DNA from: Methylophaga sp. UBA3192
Lineage (GTDB): Bacteria > Pseudomonadota > Gammaproteobacteria > Nitrosococcales > Methylophagaceae
Reading direction: 5' to 3'
Assembly (NCBI GenBank): GCA_002363955.1
Contig: DEXE01000009.1
Span: forward strand, 7,121-71,120
DNA: 64,000 nucleotides
The notes beneath the pieces are model-generated. The model saw only the letters and a list, made by a program, of their open reading frames with translations, did no database searches and was not told the DNA's origin. Shown piece after piece: positions 52,281 through 60,856 of this stretch; position 1 is the stretch's first letter; each line of letters begins with the position of its first letter. The translations under genes were made by a program, and so were the position numbers.

Positions 52281-53030
52281 TCAGAATTGCAGTGGTGGAT
52301 TTAAACGATCGGCCATTGCCTGGCCTTCGGCCAAATCAATGGTACCTTCATAGATGGCGCGACCAATAATGGCACCCATGACACCTTCGGATTCGTAATG
52401 ACAAAGCGCTTTGATATCGTCATAGTTGGTTACGCCGCCAGAAGCGATGACCGGAATATTGATGGCGCGGGCCAGATCTCGTGTTGATTGCAAGTTCACT
52501 CCCTGCATCATTCCGTCACGACTGATATCAGTGTAAATAATGGCTTCTACCCCATCCTGTTCAAACTGTTGAGCAATATCGATCACGTCATGGTTGGATA
52601 ATTTCGACCAGCCATCAATGGCCACCTTGCCATCTTTGGCATCAAGTCCGACGATGATATGGCCGGGAAACTCGGCGCAGACATCCCCGACAAAATGGGG
52701 TGCATTAATGGCTTTAGTACCGATAATGACATAGCGAACACCAGCATCGAGATAGGTTTGAATAGTGTCTTCATCACGAATACCACCACCCACCTGCACA
52801 TCCAGATCCGGGAAAGCGGCACAGATTTGATGAATAACATTAGCGTTAACAGGGTTACCCGCAAAAGCACCGTCCAGATCCACCATGTGCAATCGCTTGG
52901 CACCGGCTTCAACCCACCTTGTCGCAACGGCCAGCGGATCTTCCGAAAATACAGTGTTATCTTCCATGCGTCCCTGACGCAATCGAACGCAGTGACCCTC
53001 TTTAAGATCAATGGCAGGGATTAATAACAT
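52281..53030 (-). CDS. hisA: ProFAR isomerase HisA
   Basis: HisA isomerises ProFAR to PRFAR. The 249-residue barrel has LLIPAIDLKEGHCVRLRQGRM (catalytic aspartate), QVGGGIRDEDTIQTYLDAG and YTDISRDGMMQGVN. I chose ATG 53030 with GGAG upstream; the frame extends to 53051. It lies 7 bases before hisF. Confidence 0.95.
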   Translation of the reverse strand: MLLIPAIDLKEGHCVRLRQGRMEDNTVFSEDPLAVATRWVEAGAKRLHMVDLDGAFAGNPVNANVIHQICAAFPDLDVQVGGGIRDEDTIQTYLDAGVRYVIIGTKAINAPHFVGDVCAEFPGHIIVGLDAKDGKVAIDGWSKLSNHDVIDIAQQFEQDGVEAIIYTDISRDGMMQGVNLQSTRDLARAINIPVIASGGVTNYDDIKALCHYESEGVMGAIIGRAIYEGTIDLAEGQAMADRLNPPLQF

Positions 53031-53055
53031 AACGCTTTCTCCATCAAACAAATTG

Positions 53056-53691
53056 TCAGGACTGACCGTCCCAGTTAATAAAATTTTTCAATAACTGCAA
53101 GCCGGCATGTTGGCTTTTTTCAGGGTGAAACTGTACGGCAAACAGGTTTTCTTGTGCCAATGCGGCAGCAAAAGGTAAAGCGTAATGACTGCGGCCGGAG
53201 ATTTTGGTTTCATCTGCAGGCTGCACATAAAAACTATGAACAAAATAAAAACGACTATTCTGAGGTATATCTTGCCACAAGGGGTGTGCGAAGGTTTGCT
53301 CGACTTCATTCCAGCCCATGTGCGGTACTTTCAGCCCCTGTTCAACCGCCTTTTCAAAGTACAGAACGTCACCTTCAATGATGTCCAAGCCATCTGAGCC
53401 CTGGTTTTCCTGACTATGGGTTAATAAAGCCTGCATGCCGAGACATATTCCCAGGAATGGTTTCTGACTGGCCATTTCGATGATGAGTTTGTCGAGTTCA
53501 AGTTTTTTGAGTTCTGCCATGCAGTCCCGAATAGCGCCTACGCCAGGAAACACAATATGATCAGCGGCACGGATCTCGGACGGATCAGCGGTAACAAAAA
53601 TCTGAGTGTGGTTATCGGCTACGGTTTCCAAGGCTTTGGAGACTGAGCGTAAATTACCCATGCCGTAATCAATAACTGCAACGCGACGCAT
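53056..53691 (-). CDS. hisH: Imidazole glycerol phosphate synthase glutaminase HisH
   Basis: HisH supplies ammonia to HisF from glutamine. The 211-residue class I amidotransferase has the N-terminal VAVIDYGMGNLRSVSKAL, the oxyanion region VFPGVGA, the nucleophile in FLGICLGMQALL, and the His/Glu pair in FAVQFHPEKSQHAGL. Confidence 0.96.
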   Translation of the reverse strand: MRRVAVIDYGMGNLRSVSKALETVADNHTQIFVTADPSEIRAADHIVFPGVGAIRDCMAELKKLELDKLIIEMASQKPFLGICLGMQALLTHSQENQGSDGLDIIEGDVLYFEKAVEQGLKVPHMGWNEVEQTFAHPLWQDIPQNSRFYFVHSFYVQPADETKISGRSHYALPFAAALAQENLFAVQFHPEKSQHAGLQLLKNFINWDGQS

Positions 53692-53740
53692 AAAACAAGG
53701 ACCTGAGCTAGAAAAGTAGAGTTAGAAAATCGTTAATCGA

Positions 53741-54334
53741 TTATAAAGCACCCTTGGTGGAAGGCAATTGTTGTAAAGCACGTTCATCCAGCGTGACAGC
53801 CATACGCAGAGCCCGCCCGAAAGCCTTAAAAATCGTTTCTGCGATGTGGTGCGCATTACGCCCTTTGAGGTTATCAATGTGTAAGGTGATGCCGGCGTGA
53901 TTGACCAGTCCCTGAAAGAATTCATAAAACAAATCCACATCAAATTCACCAATTTTGTCGCGGGTGAAAGTCACATCAAATTCGAAGCCGGGTCTGCCTG
54001 ATAAATCAAGTACTACTCGAGATAAAGCTTCATCCAAAGGCACATAGGAATGTCCATAACGGACAACGCCTTTTTTATCACCCAGTGCCTGTTTTAATGC
54101 CTGGCCAATGGTGATGCCAACATCTTCAACCGTGTGGTGAGCATCAATATGCAGATCACCATTTGCTTTGATTTGCAGATCAAATAAGCCGTGACGGGCA
54201 ATTTGTTCCAACATGTGATCGAGAAATGGCACGCCGGTTTCGGATTGGAATTTTCCGCTGCCATCCAGGTTGATGGAAACTTCAATTTGGGTTTCGAGCG
54301 TGTTACGCGCAACATTGGCGCTACGAGCGGTCAT
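53741..54334 (-). CDS. hisB: Imidazoleglycerol-phosphate dehydratase HisB
   Basis: The 197-residue monofunctional dehydratase lacks the phosphatase half seen in enterobacteria. It shows the duplicated metal sites FLDHMLEQIARHGLFDL, DIHIDAHHTVEDVGI, and HAGITLHIDNLKGRNAHHIAETIFKAFGRALR. I chose ATG 54334 with AGGAAAG upstream; the frame reaches 54364. It is the first gene of the hisBHAFIE-hinT-tatABC run. hisG, hisD and hisC are elsewhere. Confidence 0.95.
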   Translation of the reverse strand: MTARSANVARNTLETQIEVSINLDGSGKFQSETGVPFLDHMLEQIARHGLFDLQIKANGDLHIDAHHTVEDVGITIGQALKQALGDKKGVVRYGHSYVPLDEALSRVVLDLSGRPGFEFDVTFTRDKIGEFDVDLFYEFFQGLVNHAGITLHIDNLKGRNAHHIAETIFKAFGRALRMAVTLDERALQQLPSTKGAL

Positions 54335-54431
54335 TAGCTTTCCTGAAAACTGAAATAAAAACAAATAATAACTGTTTCAGTGCCGGGTTTGAAGCGTTAT
54401 CATGGCCTGTGACTTTTTTAGGGAAAATAAA

Positions 54432-55181
54432 ATGACACAAGCCAGGGTGATAACGCCATTATTTGAAGATTTTGCCAAGGTTGAACATCATCATCAACTT
54501 GCCTGTCAATCATGTGCTTTATACCGGCTATGCCTGCCTTTGGGGCTGCATCGGGATGATTTATCCAAACTGGATCAGATCATCAAGCGCAGTGCTGGCT
54601 TCAAACGACATCAAATTCTGTTTGAACCTGCCTCAACCTTCAAGACGATATTTGTTGTTCGTTCAGGTTCGTTCAAAACCACCATTTCAGCGGCTGATGG
54701 ACGCGAACAGGTCACTAGTTTTTATTTTCCCGGAGAGTTTATCGGGATGGATGCCATTTACCAGCAACGTTATTTATCAACGGCTCGTGCACTTGAGGCC
54801 AGCAGCATCTGCGAATTACCTTACGAGCGCTTGCAGGAGTTCAGTGCCACGATTCCAGAGTTACAGAATCAGTTAATGACGCGATTAAGTAAAGAAATGT
54901 CAGCCGATAAAAATTTATTACTGTCTTTGGGTAAAAAGACCGCTCAGGAAAAGCTGATTAGTTTCTTATTATCACTTTCTCAGCGTTTCAGTGAACGTGG
55001 ATATTCTGCTTTGTCGTTCCAGTTGACAATGTCACGTGGTGATATCGCAAACCATCTTGGCCTGGCGATTGAAACGGTCAGCCGTTTATTTACGCAATTA
55101 CAGGAACAGCAGTTATTAACGACGCAAGGTAAAGAGGTAACGATTCTGGATCTGCCGGCATTAAAACAACGTTGTGGATAA
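54432..55181 (+). CDS. fnr: Fnr/Anr-type oxygen-sensing transcription regulator
   Basis: The 249-residue Crp-family protein has all four cysteines that hold the oxygen-labile [4Fe-4S] cluster in FNR: C25, C28, C34 (CQSCALYRLC) and C127 (SSICELPY), with the same spacing as E. coli C20/C23/C29/C122. A cNMP-binding beta-roll, dimer helix and HTH follow, with recognition helix HLGLAIETVSRLFTQL preserving the E..SR residues that read TTGAT. I chose ATG 54432. The ompW gene downstream has a matching Fnr box. Confidence 0.93.
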   Translation: MTQARVITPLFEDFAKVEHHHQLACQSCALYRLCLPLGLHRDDLSKLDQIIKRSAGFKRHQILFEPASTFKTIFVVRSGSFKTTISAADGREQVTSFYFPGEFIGMDAIYQQRYLSTARALEASSICELPYERLQEFSATIPELQNQLMTRLSKEMSADKNLLLSLGKKTAQEKLISFLLSLSQRFSERGYSALSFQLTMSRGDIANHLGLAIETVSRLFTQLQEQQLLTTQGKEVTILDLPALKQRCG

Positions 55182-55349
55182 CCTGAAGTCTGTTGATCTT
55201 CAATAACGCAATCCTAAGGGCCGGAACTTATTCCGTCGCAGGGTGTTGAACATGACTTAAATAGTACACCGCAGTATTTCCCTCTTGAGAGAATACAGGA
55301 GCTCCAGTAGAACTGCGCTCAAAGATAAACACACCCAAAAAACATTTTA

Positions 55350-55363
55350 TTGACCTGGATCAA
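55350..55363 (+). promoter_or_regulatory. FNR/ANR box upstream of ompW
   Basis: TTGACCTGGATCAA matches the FNR consensus TTGAT-N4-ATCAA at nine of ten positions. Its centre (55356.5) is 41.5 bases from a start point expected near 55398 given the -10 element, which is the class II activation spacing. Confidence 0.8.
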
Positions 55364-55384
55364 TGCCGAAACACCGGTACTCCG

Positions 55385-55390
55385 TATGAT
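55385..55390 (+). promoter_or_regulatory. -10 element of ompW
   Basis: TATGAT matches the sigma-70 -10 consensus at five of six positions and is correctly placed after the FNR box for a class II FNR promoter. There is no separate -35 match, as expected when FNR occupies it. Confidence 0.7.
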
Positions 55391-55433
55391 CTGAAACTGT
55401 GTATCACAACAGATTATTATTCGGAGTCGTCCC

Positions 55434-56111
55434 ATGAAAAAAATTCCCCTGATTTCTTCTATCCTGCTGGCTGCTGGTTTGGCTGGACCTGTTACTACTG
55501 TTATGGCTTATGAGGCGGGTGACTGGTTAATCCGGGGACGTATTATCAATGTTAATCCTAATGACAGCAGTGGTAGTCTGACGGTTAATGGCGCTGATAC
55601 AGGAACGAAAGGTGTGAAAGTAGACAGTGATACGGTTCCGGAGTTGGATATTACCTATATGATCACGCGAAACTGGGGGGTAGAGCTGATTTTAGGTTAT
55701 TCAGAACACACGGTTACTGGTGAAAAATCTTGGGCAGTCCTGGGCGATGTTATTGATACCAAAGTGTTGCCACCCACTTTGACATTGCAATACCACTTTC
55801 TGCCAGACTCCAATATTCGTCCTTATATTGGCGCCGGTGTGAATTACACGTATTTCTTTGATGAAAAAGTCCCCAGTAGTTCTCTGTTAAGTAATTCCGG
55901 CGATAAAGTTAAACTGGAAAGCTCATGGGGCTGGGCGGCACAGGTCGGTGTGGATATCGCCATTAACCAGGACTGGTTCGTCAATATGGATATTAAATAC
56001 CTGGATATTGATACCACTGCCCGGTTTAAAAATACAGCGGTCGGTAGTGCTAAGATTAATGCAGATATTGACCCGTTTGTTTACGGTATCGGTATCGGTC
56101 GACGCTTTTAA
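55434..56111 (+). CDS. ompW: Outer-membrane protein OmpW
   Basis: OmpW is a small eight-strand outer-membrane barrel with a hydrophobic channel. The 225-residue precursor has a signal peptide (residues 1-25, ending VMA), the typical start GDWLIRGRIINVNPNDSSG, YIGAGVNYTYFFDE, WGWAAQVGVDIAINQDWFVNMDIKYLDI, and a C-terminal GRRF with terminal phenylalanine. In E. coli ompW is FNR-activated, and here an FNR box with the right spacing precedes it, next to the fnr gene. Confidence 0.94.
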   Translation: MKKIPLISSILLAAGLAGPVTTVMAYEAGDWLIRGRIINVNPNDSSGSLTVNGADTGTKGVKVDSDTVPELDITYMITRNWGVELILGYSEHTVTGEKSWAVLGDVIDTKVLPPTLTLQYHFLPDSNIRPYIGAGVNYTYFFDEKVPSSSLLSNSGDKVKLESSWGWAAQVGVDIAINQDWFVNMDIKYLDIDTTARFKNTAVGSAKINADIDPFVYGIGIGRRF

Positions 56112-56131
56112 GTTTCTCTCCAGGTTTGTCG

Positions 56132-56159
56132 AAAAGCCCTCTTCAACGAGGGCTTTTTT
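56132..56159. terminator. Bidirectional terminator between ompW and murJ
   Basis: The stem AAGCCCTC / GAGGGCTT (loop TTCAAC) has a T-run on the right and an A-run on the left, so it can serve both convergent genes. It ends at the murJ stop. Confidence 0.88.
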
Positions 56160-57702
56160 ATGTATTGGAGTGCGGCATGACCAGAGTTTTCAGCCTAACT
56201 CCACATGCTGCGAGAACGGCAAAATAAATCATCGCAGACAGTCCAATCAGCCCCATTAATACACCAAACCGGTGCCAGCCTCCCCAGCTTATCCATTCAT
56301 TACTGTTTGGATTAGTCCATAACAGGAAAAATACAAGAGCGAGATTGGCTAATAACATGCGGATAAAGAATATTCCCCAGCCGCTAATCGGCTGATAAAC
56401 CGCTTTTTTGCGTAATGTGTAATACAGCAATCCGGCATTGAGCATGGCAGACAATGCCGTTGCCAGAGCCAGGCCGACATGGGCCAGATAAATCATCAGG
56501 ATAATATTCAGCCCCATATTGCTGACCATCGCAATAATACCGATTTTGACTGGGGTTTTTGTATCCTGGCGGGCATAAAAGCCCGGCGCCAGAACCTTGA
56601 TGAAAATAAACGGCAACAATCCAAGGCCATAAGCCATTAAGCTTAAAGAGGCCTGATGAGCATCATAAGGTGTAAATTCACCATATTGAAACAGGGTAAT
56701 CAATAATGGCTCAGCCAGAATGATCAAGCCGATAGCTGCCGGGGTGCCGATTAAAAATACCCAGCGTAATGCCCAGTCAATTGTATGTGAGAACTCCTGC
56801 ATCGAGGCTGTTGCATGTTTACGGGAAAGATTGGGCAAGATGACCGTCGCCAGGGCAATGCCCAAAATGCCCAAAGGAAATTCAACCAGTCGATCCGAAT
56901 AATACAACCAGGAGATACTGCCGGTGATTAGAAATGAAGCCAGCAAGGTATCCAGCAATAAATTGATTTGTGAAACAGATACGCCAAACATGGCAGGTAT
57001 CATTAGTCGCAGAATTTTCTGAACGCCCTCATCTCTCCAGCCCCAGCGGGGTTTTGGAAGACTGCCGATCTTCATTAAAAACGGCATCTGAAAGAGTAAT
57101 TGCACTATCCCGCCGATAAATACCCCCCAGGCTAATGCTTTAACCGGCTCATCCAGATGTGGTGCCAGCCATAAGGCACAGCCAATCATCGAAATGTTCA
57201 GGAAAACCGGGGTAAAAGCAGGTACGGCAAACTTGCCATAACTATTCAGAATCGAACTGGCGAGTGCGGTTAATGAGACAAACAGAATATAAGGGAAAGT
57301 TATTCTTAACAGCTCTCCGGCCAACTGTAATTTTTCCGGTTGATCAATAAAGCCGGGGGCAAACACAAGAATGATGACAGGCGCGGCAATGACGCCAATC
57401 AGCGTAATGAAAAATAAAACCCCCGCCAGGGTGCCGCTGGTAGCAGCAATAAGTTTTTTTAAATCACCATCGCCACGTTCACGATATTCGGCAAGAACGG
57501 GGATAAAGGCCTGGGAAAAGGCGCCTTCGGCAAACAGGCGTCGCAGAAAGTTGGGTATTTTGAAAGCAACAAAAAAAACGTCAGCCCCCATTCCTGCACC
57601 AAGGAATCTGGCAATCACAATATCTCGAACAAATCCCAAAATTCGGGATAAAAACGTCATCATGCTGACAACGATAGTAGACTTAAGCAATTTTTCTTTC
57701 AT
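56158..57702 (-). CDS. murJ: Lipid II flippase MurJ
   Basis: MurJ flips lipid II to the periplasmic side for peptidoglycan synthesis. The 514-residue protein has about 14 hydrophobic helices and the family N-terminus LLKSTIVVSMMTFLSRILGFVRDIVIARFLGAG. Further signatures are NFLRRLFAEGAFSQAFIPVL, with the essential arginines, and LAPGFYARQDTKTPVKIG. It is divergent from the thioredoxin-fold gene. Confidence 0.95.
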   Translation of the reverse strand: MKEKLLKSTIVVSMMTFLSRILGFVRDIVIARFLGAGMGADVFFVAFKIPNFLRRLFAEGAFSQAFIPVLAEYRERGDGDLKKLIAATSGTLAGVLFFITLIGVIAAPVIILVFAPGFIDQPEKLQLAGELLRITFPYILFVSLTALASSILNSYGKFAVPAFTPVFLNISMIGCALWLAPHLDEPVKALAWGVFIGGIVQLLFQMPFLMKIGSLPKPRWGWRDEGVQKILRLMIPAMFGVSVSQINLLLDTLLASFLITGSISWLYYSDRLVEFPLGILGIALATVILPNLSRKHATASMQEFSHTIDWALRWVFLIGTPAAIGLIILAEPLLITLFQYGEFTPYDAHQASLSLMAYGLGLLPFIFIKVLAPGFYARQDTKTPVKIGIIAMVSNMGLNIILMIYLAHVGLALATALSAMLNAGLLYYTLRKKAVYQPISGWGIFFIRMLLANLALVFFLLWTNPNSNEWISWGGWHRFGVLMGLIGLSAMIYFAVLAACGVRLKTLVMPHSNT

Positions 57703-57756
57703 GGGCGCTTAATTATTTAGTGAGTAAGCCTGCCAACGTGTCGCGGAGAGCCAACG

Positions 57757-58383
57757 ATGCAGAATATGTTTAAAAATGTCCATTCTAAGCGTTTTTTGCT
57801 GACATATCTTGGCTTGGTGGCATTATTATTACTGTTTTTTCTTACGTTCAGTCCGCAACACCAAACGGATGAGTCTTCAGGCCAGGTTGACGCGATGCTG
57901 ACGCAGTTTGAACCAGTATTGGAAATTCCACAGTTTCTGGGACATAACATTGACAATACGGTGTTTACCAATGACGCATTAGTGGGTAAATGGAGTTTTG
58001 TGTTTTTCACATCAGCAGATTGCCTTGACTGTGATGCGATCCTGAAAGTTTTGAGCAATTTAAAGGCTGGTCTTGCCAATCGAACAGTTCAAGTTGTGCT
58101 GATTGATACCACCGGTCAGCAGACAAGACAGTTGCTTGCGCTGAGCCAGTCTCACAACCTTCAGGGCCATGTCATTTCTGTTTCTGCCGCAGCATCTGCT
58201 AAACAGGAACTACAGGCATTTTTTACCCGAAGCCGGGCATATGCACATCAGGATCTGGCTCATGCGGTATTTCTGGTCAATCCAAAAGGATTACTTACTG
58301 CCCGCTTTCAGGCACCATTCACCTCGGTCATTTTGAGACAGAGTTTTATTCAAATCCGCGCTGAATATGCCAGTAAAGGTTAA
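57757..58383 (+). CDS. Membrane-anchored thioredoxin-fold protein (SCO/TlpA-like)
   Basis: The 208-residue protein has one N-terminal membrane helix (about 13-32) and a periplasmic thioredoxin-like domain: WSFVFFTSADCLDCDAILKVL carries a CxxC pair at C89/C92, and the end has AVFLVNPKGLLTARFQAPF, which resembles SCO1/SenC proteins. The SCO copper site would need a CxxxC plus a late histidine, which I do not see. It could be a thiol reductase or a cytochrome oxidase assembly factor. ATG 57757 has GGAG upstream. It converges on oxyR with a four-base overlap. Confidence 0.7.
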   Translation: MQNMFKNVHSKRFLLTYLGLVALLLLFFLTFSPQHQTDESSGQVDAMLTQFEPVLEIPQFLGHNIDNTVFTNDALVGKWSFVFFTSADCLDCDAILKVLSNLKAGLANRTVQVVLIDTTGQQTRQLLALSQSHNLQGHVISVSAAASAKQELQAFFTRSRAYAHQDLAHAVFLVNPKGLLTARFQAPFTSVILRQSFIQIRAEYASKG

Positions 58384-59288
58384 TCACTCTCTTCCATGGC
58401 TGCGGTAAAGCTCAATGATAATTGTTCCAGTGTGCTGGTTCGGCGGAAGCTGGGTCGCCAGACCAGTCCGATTTCACGTTTTGCGAGACTATCCTGCTTT
58501 AGGGGGCGCAGACAGATATCTGCATGACGCACCATATCTGAATTAATCGCCATCTGTGGAATCAATGTTATTCCTAATCCGCTGGCCACCATTTCTATCA
58601 AGGTATACAAACTGGTCGCCTGAAAACTCCGCCGCTGAGCAGATGCCGGTAACTGACAGGCACTTATGGCATGTTCCCGCATACAGTGGCCTTCTGCCAG
58701 AAGTAATAATTCATTGATGGGTAGTTGGTGGGGTTGCAATGTTTCATAACGGCTTAATGGGTGCTCTTTGGGTAATGCAACCCAGAAAGGTTCTTCGGCG
58801 ATAACACGATAATTCAGATTTCGAGTATTAAACGGAAAGGCTAATATCGCCACATCAATACTGCCATTTTCAACTTGTGTTAATAATCTTTCGGACTGAT
58901 CCTCAATAAGTAATAGCTCTAACTGTGGCAATTGCTTGCGTATACGGGGCAATACACGGGGCAATAAAAATGGACTTATTGTCGGAATGACGCCAATTCT
59001 TATCCTGCCGGATAAAGGGTTTTTTTCTGCTTGAGCCAGATCCACTAAATCATCACTGAGTGACAATATTTGCCGAGCTCGTTCTGCAACCTCCTCCCCA
59101 ATAGGTGTGGTCAATACTTTTCTATTGGTTCTCTCAAGTAAACCTACTTCTAACAGGTCTTCCAAATCCTGAATTCCCGCGCTTAAGGTAGATTGTGTCA
59201 CATGACATTTTTCTGCAGCTCGTCCGAAATGTTTTTCTTCAATGACAGCGGTTAGATACTGCAGTTGGCGTAAAGTGGGAAGTCTCAT
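58380..59288 (-). CDS. oxyR: Hydrogen peroxide sensor OxyR (LysR family)
   Basis: The 302-residue LysR-type regulator has an N-terminal winged HTH (LRQLQYLTAVIEEKHFGRAAEKCHVTQSTLSAGIQDLE) and a periplasmic-binding-like sensor domain. The peroxide-sensing pair is C202 and C211 in EGHCMREHAISAC, the same 9-residue spacing as C199/C208 in E. coli OxyR. It presumably controls peroxide defence genes outside the window. I chose ATG 59288; a GTG at 59303 in frame is possible. It is divergent from the rubredoxin gene. Confidence 0.92.
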   Translation of the reverse strand: MRLPTLRQLQYLTAVIEEKHFGRAAEKCHVTQSTLSAGIQDLEDLLEVGLLERTNRKVLTTPIGEEVAERARQILSLSDDLVDLAQAEKNPLSGRIRIGVIPTISPFLLPRVLPRIRKQLPQLELLLIEDQSERLLTQVENGSIDVAILAFPFNTRNLNYRVIAEEPFWVALPKEHPLSRYETLQPHQLPINELLLLAEGHCMREHAISACQLPASAQRRSFQATSLYTLIEMVASGLGITLIPQMAINSDMVRHADICLRPLKQDSLAKREIGLVWRPSFRRTSTLEQLSLSFTAAMEESD

Positions 59289-59431
59289 AATCGTTTTAAT
59301 CACTTAATAAGTTGATAATGATTTGCTTTGAACAATTTATCATAATTTGAATGACAATTATGCAATCAACGTAAAACCTGTTTTGTTGTAAGATGTCACC
59401 ATATATTTAACAATTTTAGTCGGAGATGTTT

Positions 59432-59596
59432 ATGCGTAAATGGCAGTGTTTGGTTTGTGGGTTTATTTATGATGAGGCTAAAGGATTGCCGGAAGAAGGT
59501 ATTCCGCCAGGTACGGCATGGGATGATATTCCTGATGACTGGGAATGCCCGGAATGTGGCGTTGGAAAAGAAGATTTTGAAATGCTGGAAATCTGA
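59432..59596 (+). CDS. Rubredoxin
   Basis: The 54-residue iron protein has two CxxC knuckles: KWQCLVCGFIYDEAKG at the start and WECPECGVGKEDFEML at the end, which bind one iron. The conserved PPGTAWDDIPDDW lies between. It carries electrons, for example to alkane hydroxylase or in oxygen or peroxide detoxification. ATG 59432 has GGAG 6 bases upstream. It lies beside oxyR on the opposite strand, a possible link to oxidative stress. Confidence 0.96.
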   Translation: MRKWQCLVCGFIYDEAKGLPEEGIPPGTAWDDIPDDWECPECGVGKEDFEMLEI

Positions 59597-59705
59597 TAAC
59601 AGCATTACTTGATTAAAACCTAAATGTATCGATTTTGAGGTTATGAGATATATAAGGCCGAAATCATAAAACGAAACGCTCTTATTATTATTTGATAGAT
59701 ATAAC

Positions 59706-60782
59706 GTGCTGACGGAATTAACTCTTACCCATTTTCGAAATATTCAAAAGGCCGTTGTTTATCCAGACCCTGGTATAAACATCTTGTCAGGCGAAAATGG
59801 ATCTGGCAAAACCAGTGTTCTTGAGGCCATCTATTTACTTGCTATGGGGCGCTCATTTCGTACCCGAAATTTAAAAAATGTAATACAAACGGATGAAGTG
59901 CATTTTCAGGTGTTTGCCAGAATCAAACCAGGTATTCCTGTGGGACTGCAGTTTTCTTCTGCTACAGGGATTCAAATCCGACTTAATAATGCGCCCTTGA
60001 AAAAGCTTTCTGAGTTAGCCAGTCATCTCCCCCTACAGTACATACCAGCAAATTGTCATCAGTTTTTTGAATTGGGGCCATCGTTCCGAAGGAGAGTTGT
60101 TGATTGGGGATTGTTCCACGTGGAACAAGATTTCTTGTTTCATTGGCAAGCCTATAAAAAAATACTTTCTCAAAGGAATGCTGCTTTACGAAATAATAAG
60201 CCTGTAACTGAAATTAGGGTATGGAATGTATCTTTAGTAGAGCACGGTTTACATTTATCAAGATACAGAAACGAATATTTAATGCAGTTATTAATCAGCT
60301 TTGAAAAATGGTTTAACAAACTATGTAAAGATTTTAATAATGCAAAGTTTGAATTAAGGTATTTGTCTGGTTGGCCTAAAGAACATGAGTTCAAAAATGT
60401 CATCGAAACCACAATTGATAGAGATCGTGCATTGGGATATACACGGTCAGGACCACATGCGGCTGATTGGTCAATCCGAATAAATGGAAATGATCCTGCT
60501 GAAGTCCTATCTAGAGGGCAGCAGAAGTTGTTTTTTTTGGCGATTAGCCTTGCACAAATTTCGCTCCTTCAGCAGTTTAATGAGCAAAAAAGTATTTTAT
60601 TGGTAGATGATATTAGCTCAGAACTGGATGTTCAACATCAGCATTTGGTGCTAGATTGTATTAAAGATTTACGGGTTCAGACCTTTATCACAACAACTAG
60701 CTCTGAGCTTAATGCAGCTATTGAAAATGATGAAAATGGAAGTTTGTTCCACGTGGAACGTGGGGAGTTAAGACAGATATAG
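59706..60782 (+). CDS. recF: Recombination mediator RecF
   Basis: RecF loads RecA at gaps with RecO and RecR. The 358-residue SMC-like ATPase begins LTELTLTHFRNIQKAVVYPDPGINILSGENGSGKTSVLEAIYLL (Walker A at about residues 30-38). It has the signature VLSRGQQKLFFLAISLAQI, and Walker B ILLVDDISSELD. It starts at GTG 59706 after rubredoxin. dnaA and dnaN, the usual upstream partners, are absent. Two parS palindromes lie within its coding sequence, each encoding the residues FHVE. Confidence 0.95.
   Translation: MLTELTLTHFRNIQKAVVYPDPGINILSGENGSGKTSVLEAIYLLAMGRSFRTRNLKNVIQTDEVHFQVFARIKPGIPVGLQFSSATGIQIRLNNAPLKKLSELASHLPLQYIPANCHQFFELGPSFRRRVVDWGLFHVEQDFLFHWQAYKKILSQRNAALRNNKPVTEIRVWNVSLVEHGLHLSRYRNEYLMQLLISFEKWFNKLCKDFNNAKFELRYLSGWPKEHEFKNVIETTIDRDRALGYTRSGPHAADWSIRINGNDPAEVLSRGQQKLFFLAISLAQISLLQQFNEQKSILLVDDISSELDVQHQHLVLDCIKDLRVQTFITTTSSELNAAIENDENGSLFHVERGELRQI
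60112..60127. other. parS chromosome-segregation site
   Basis: TGTTCCACGTGGAACA is a perfect 16-bp palindrome matching the Pseudomonas-type ParB/Spo0J binding site. It is inside recF. Confidence 0.9.
60745..60760. other. Second parS site
   Basis: TGTTCCACGTGGAACG matches the perfect site at 15 of 16 positions. It lies 633 bases downstream of the first, near the recF 3' end. Confidence 0.88.
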
Positions 60783-60856
60783 TCACGCTGTCAACCAACG
60801 ACGATACATAGTAGAATGGACGATTATGCATCACCTTGCTGTAAATGGATTAATTT

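Noticed and set aside
55173..55181. DnaA box overlapping the fnr stop codon
   Set aside because: Isolated box with no further boxes or 13-mers around it.
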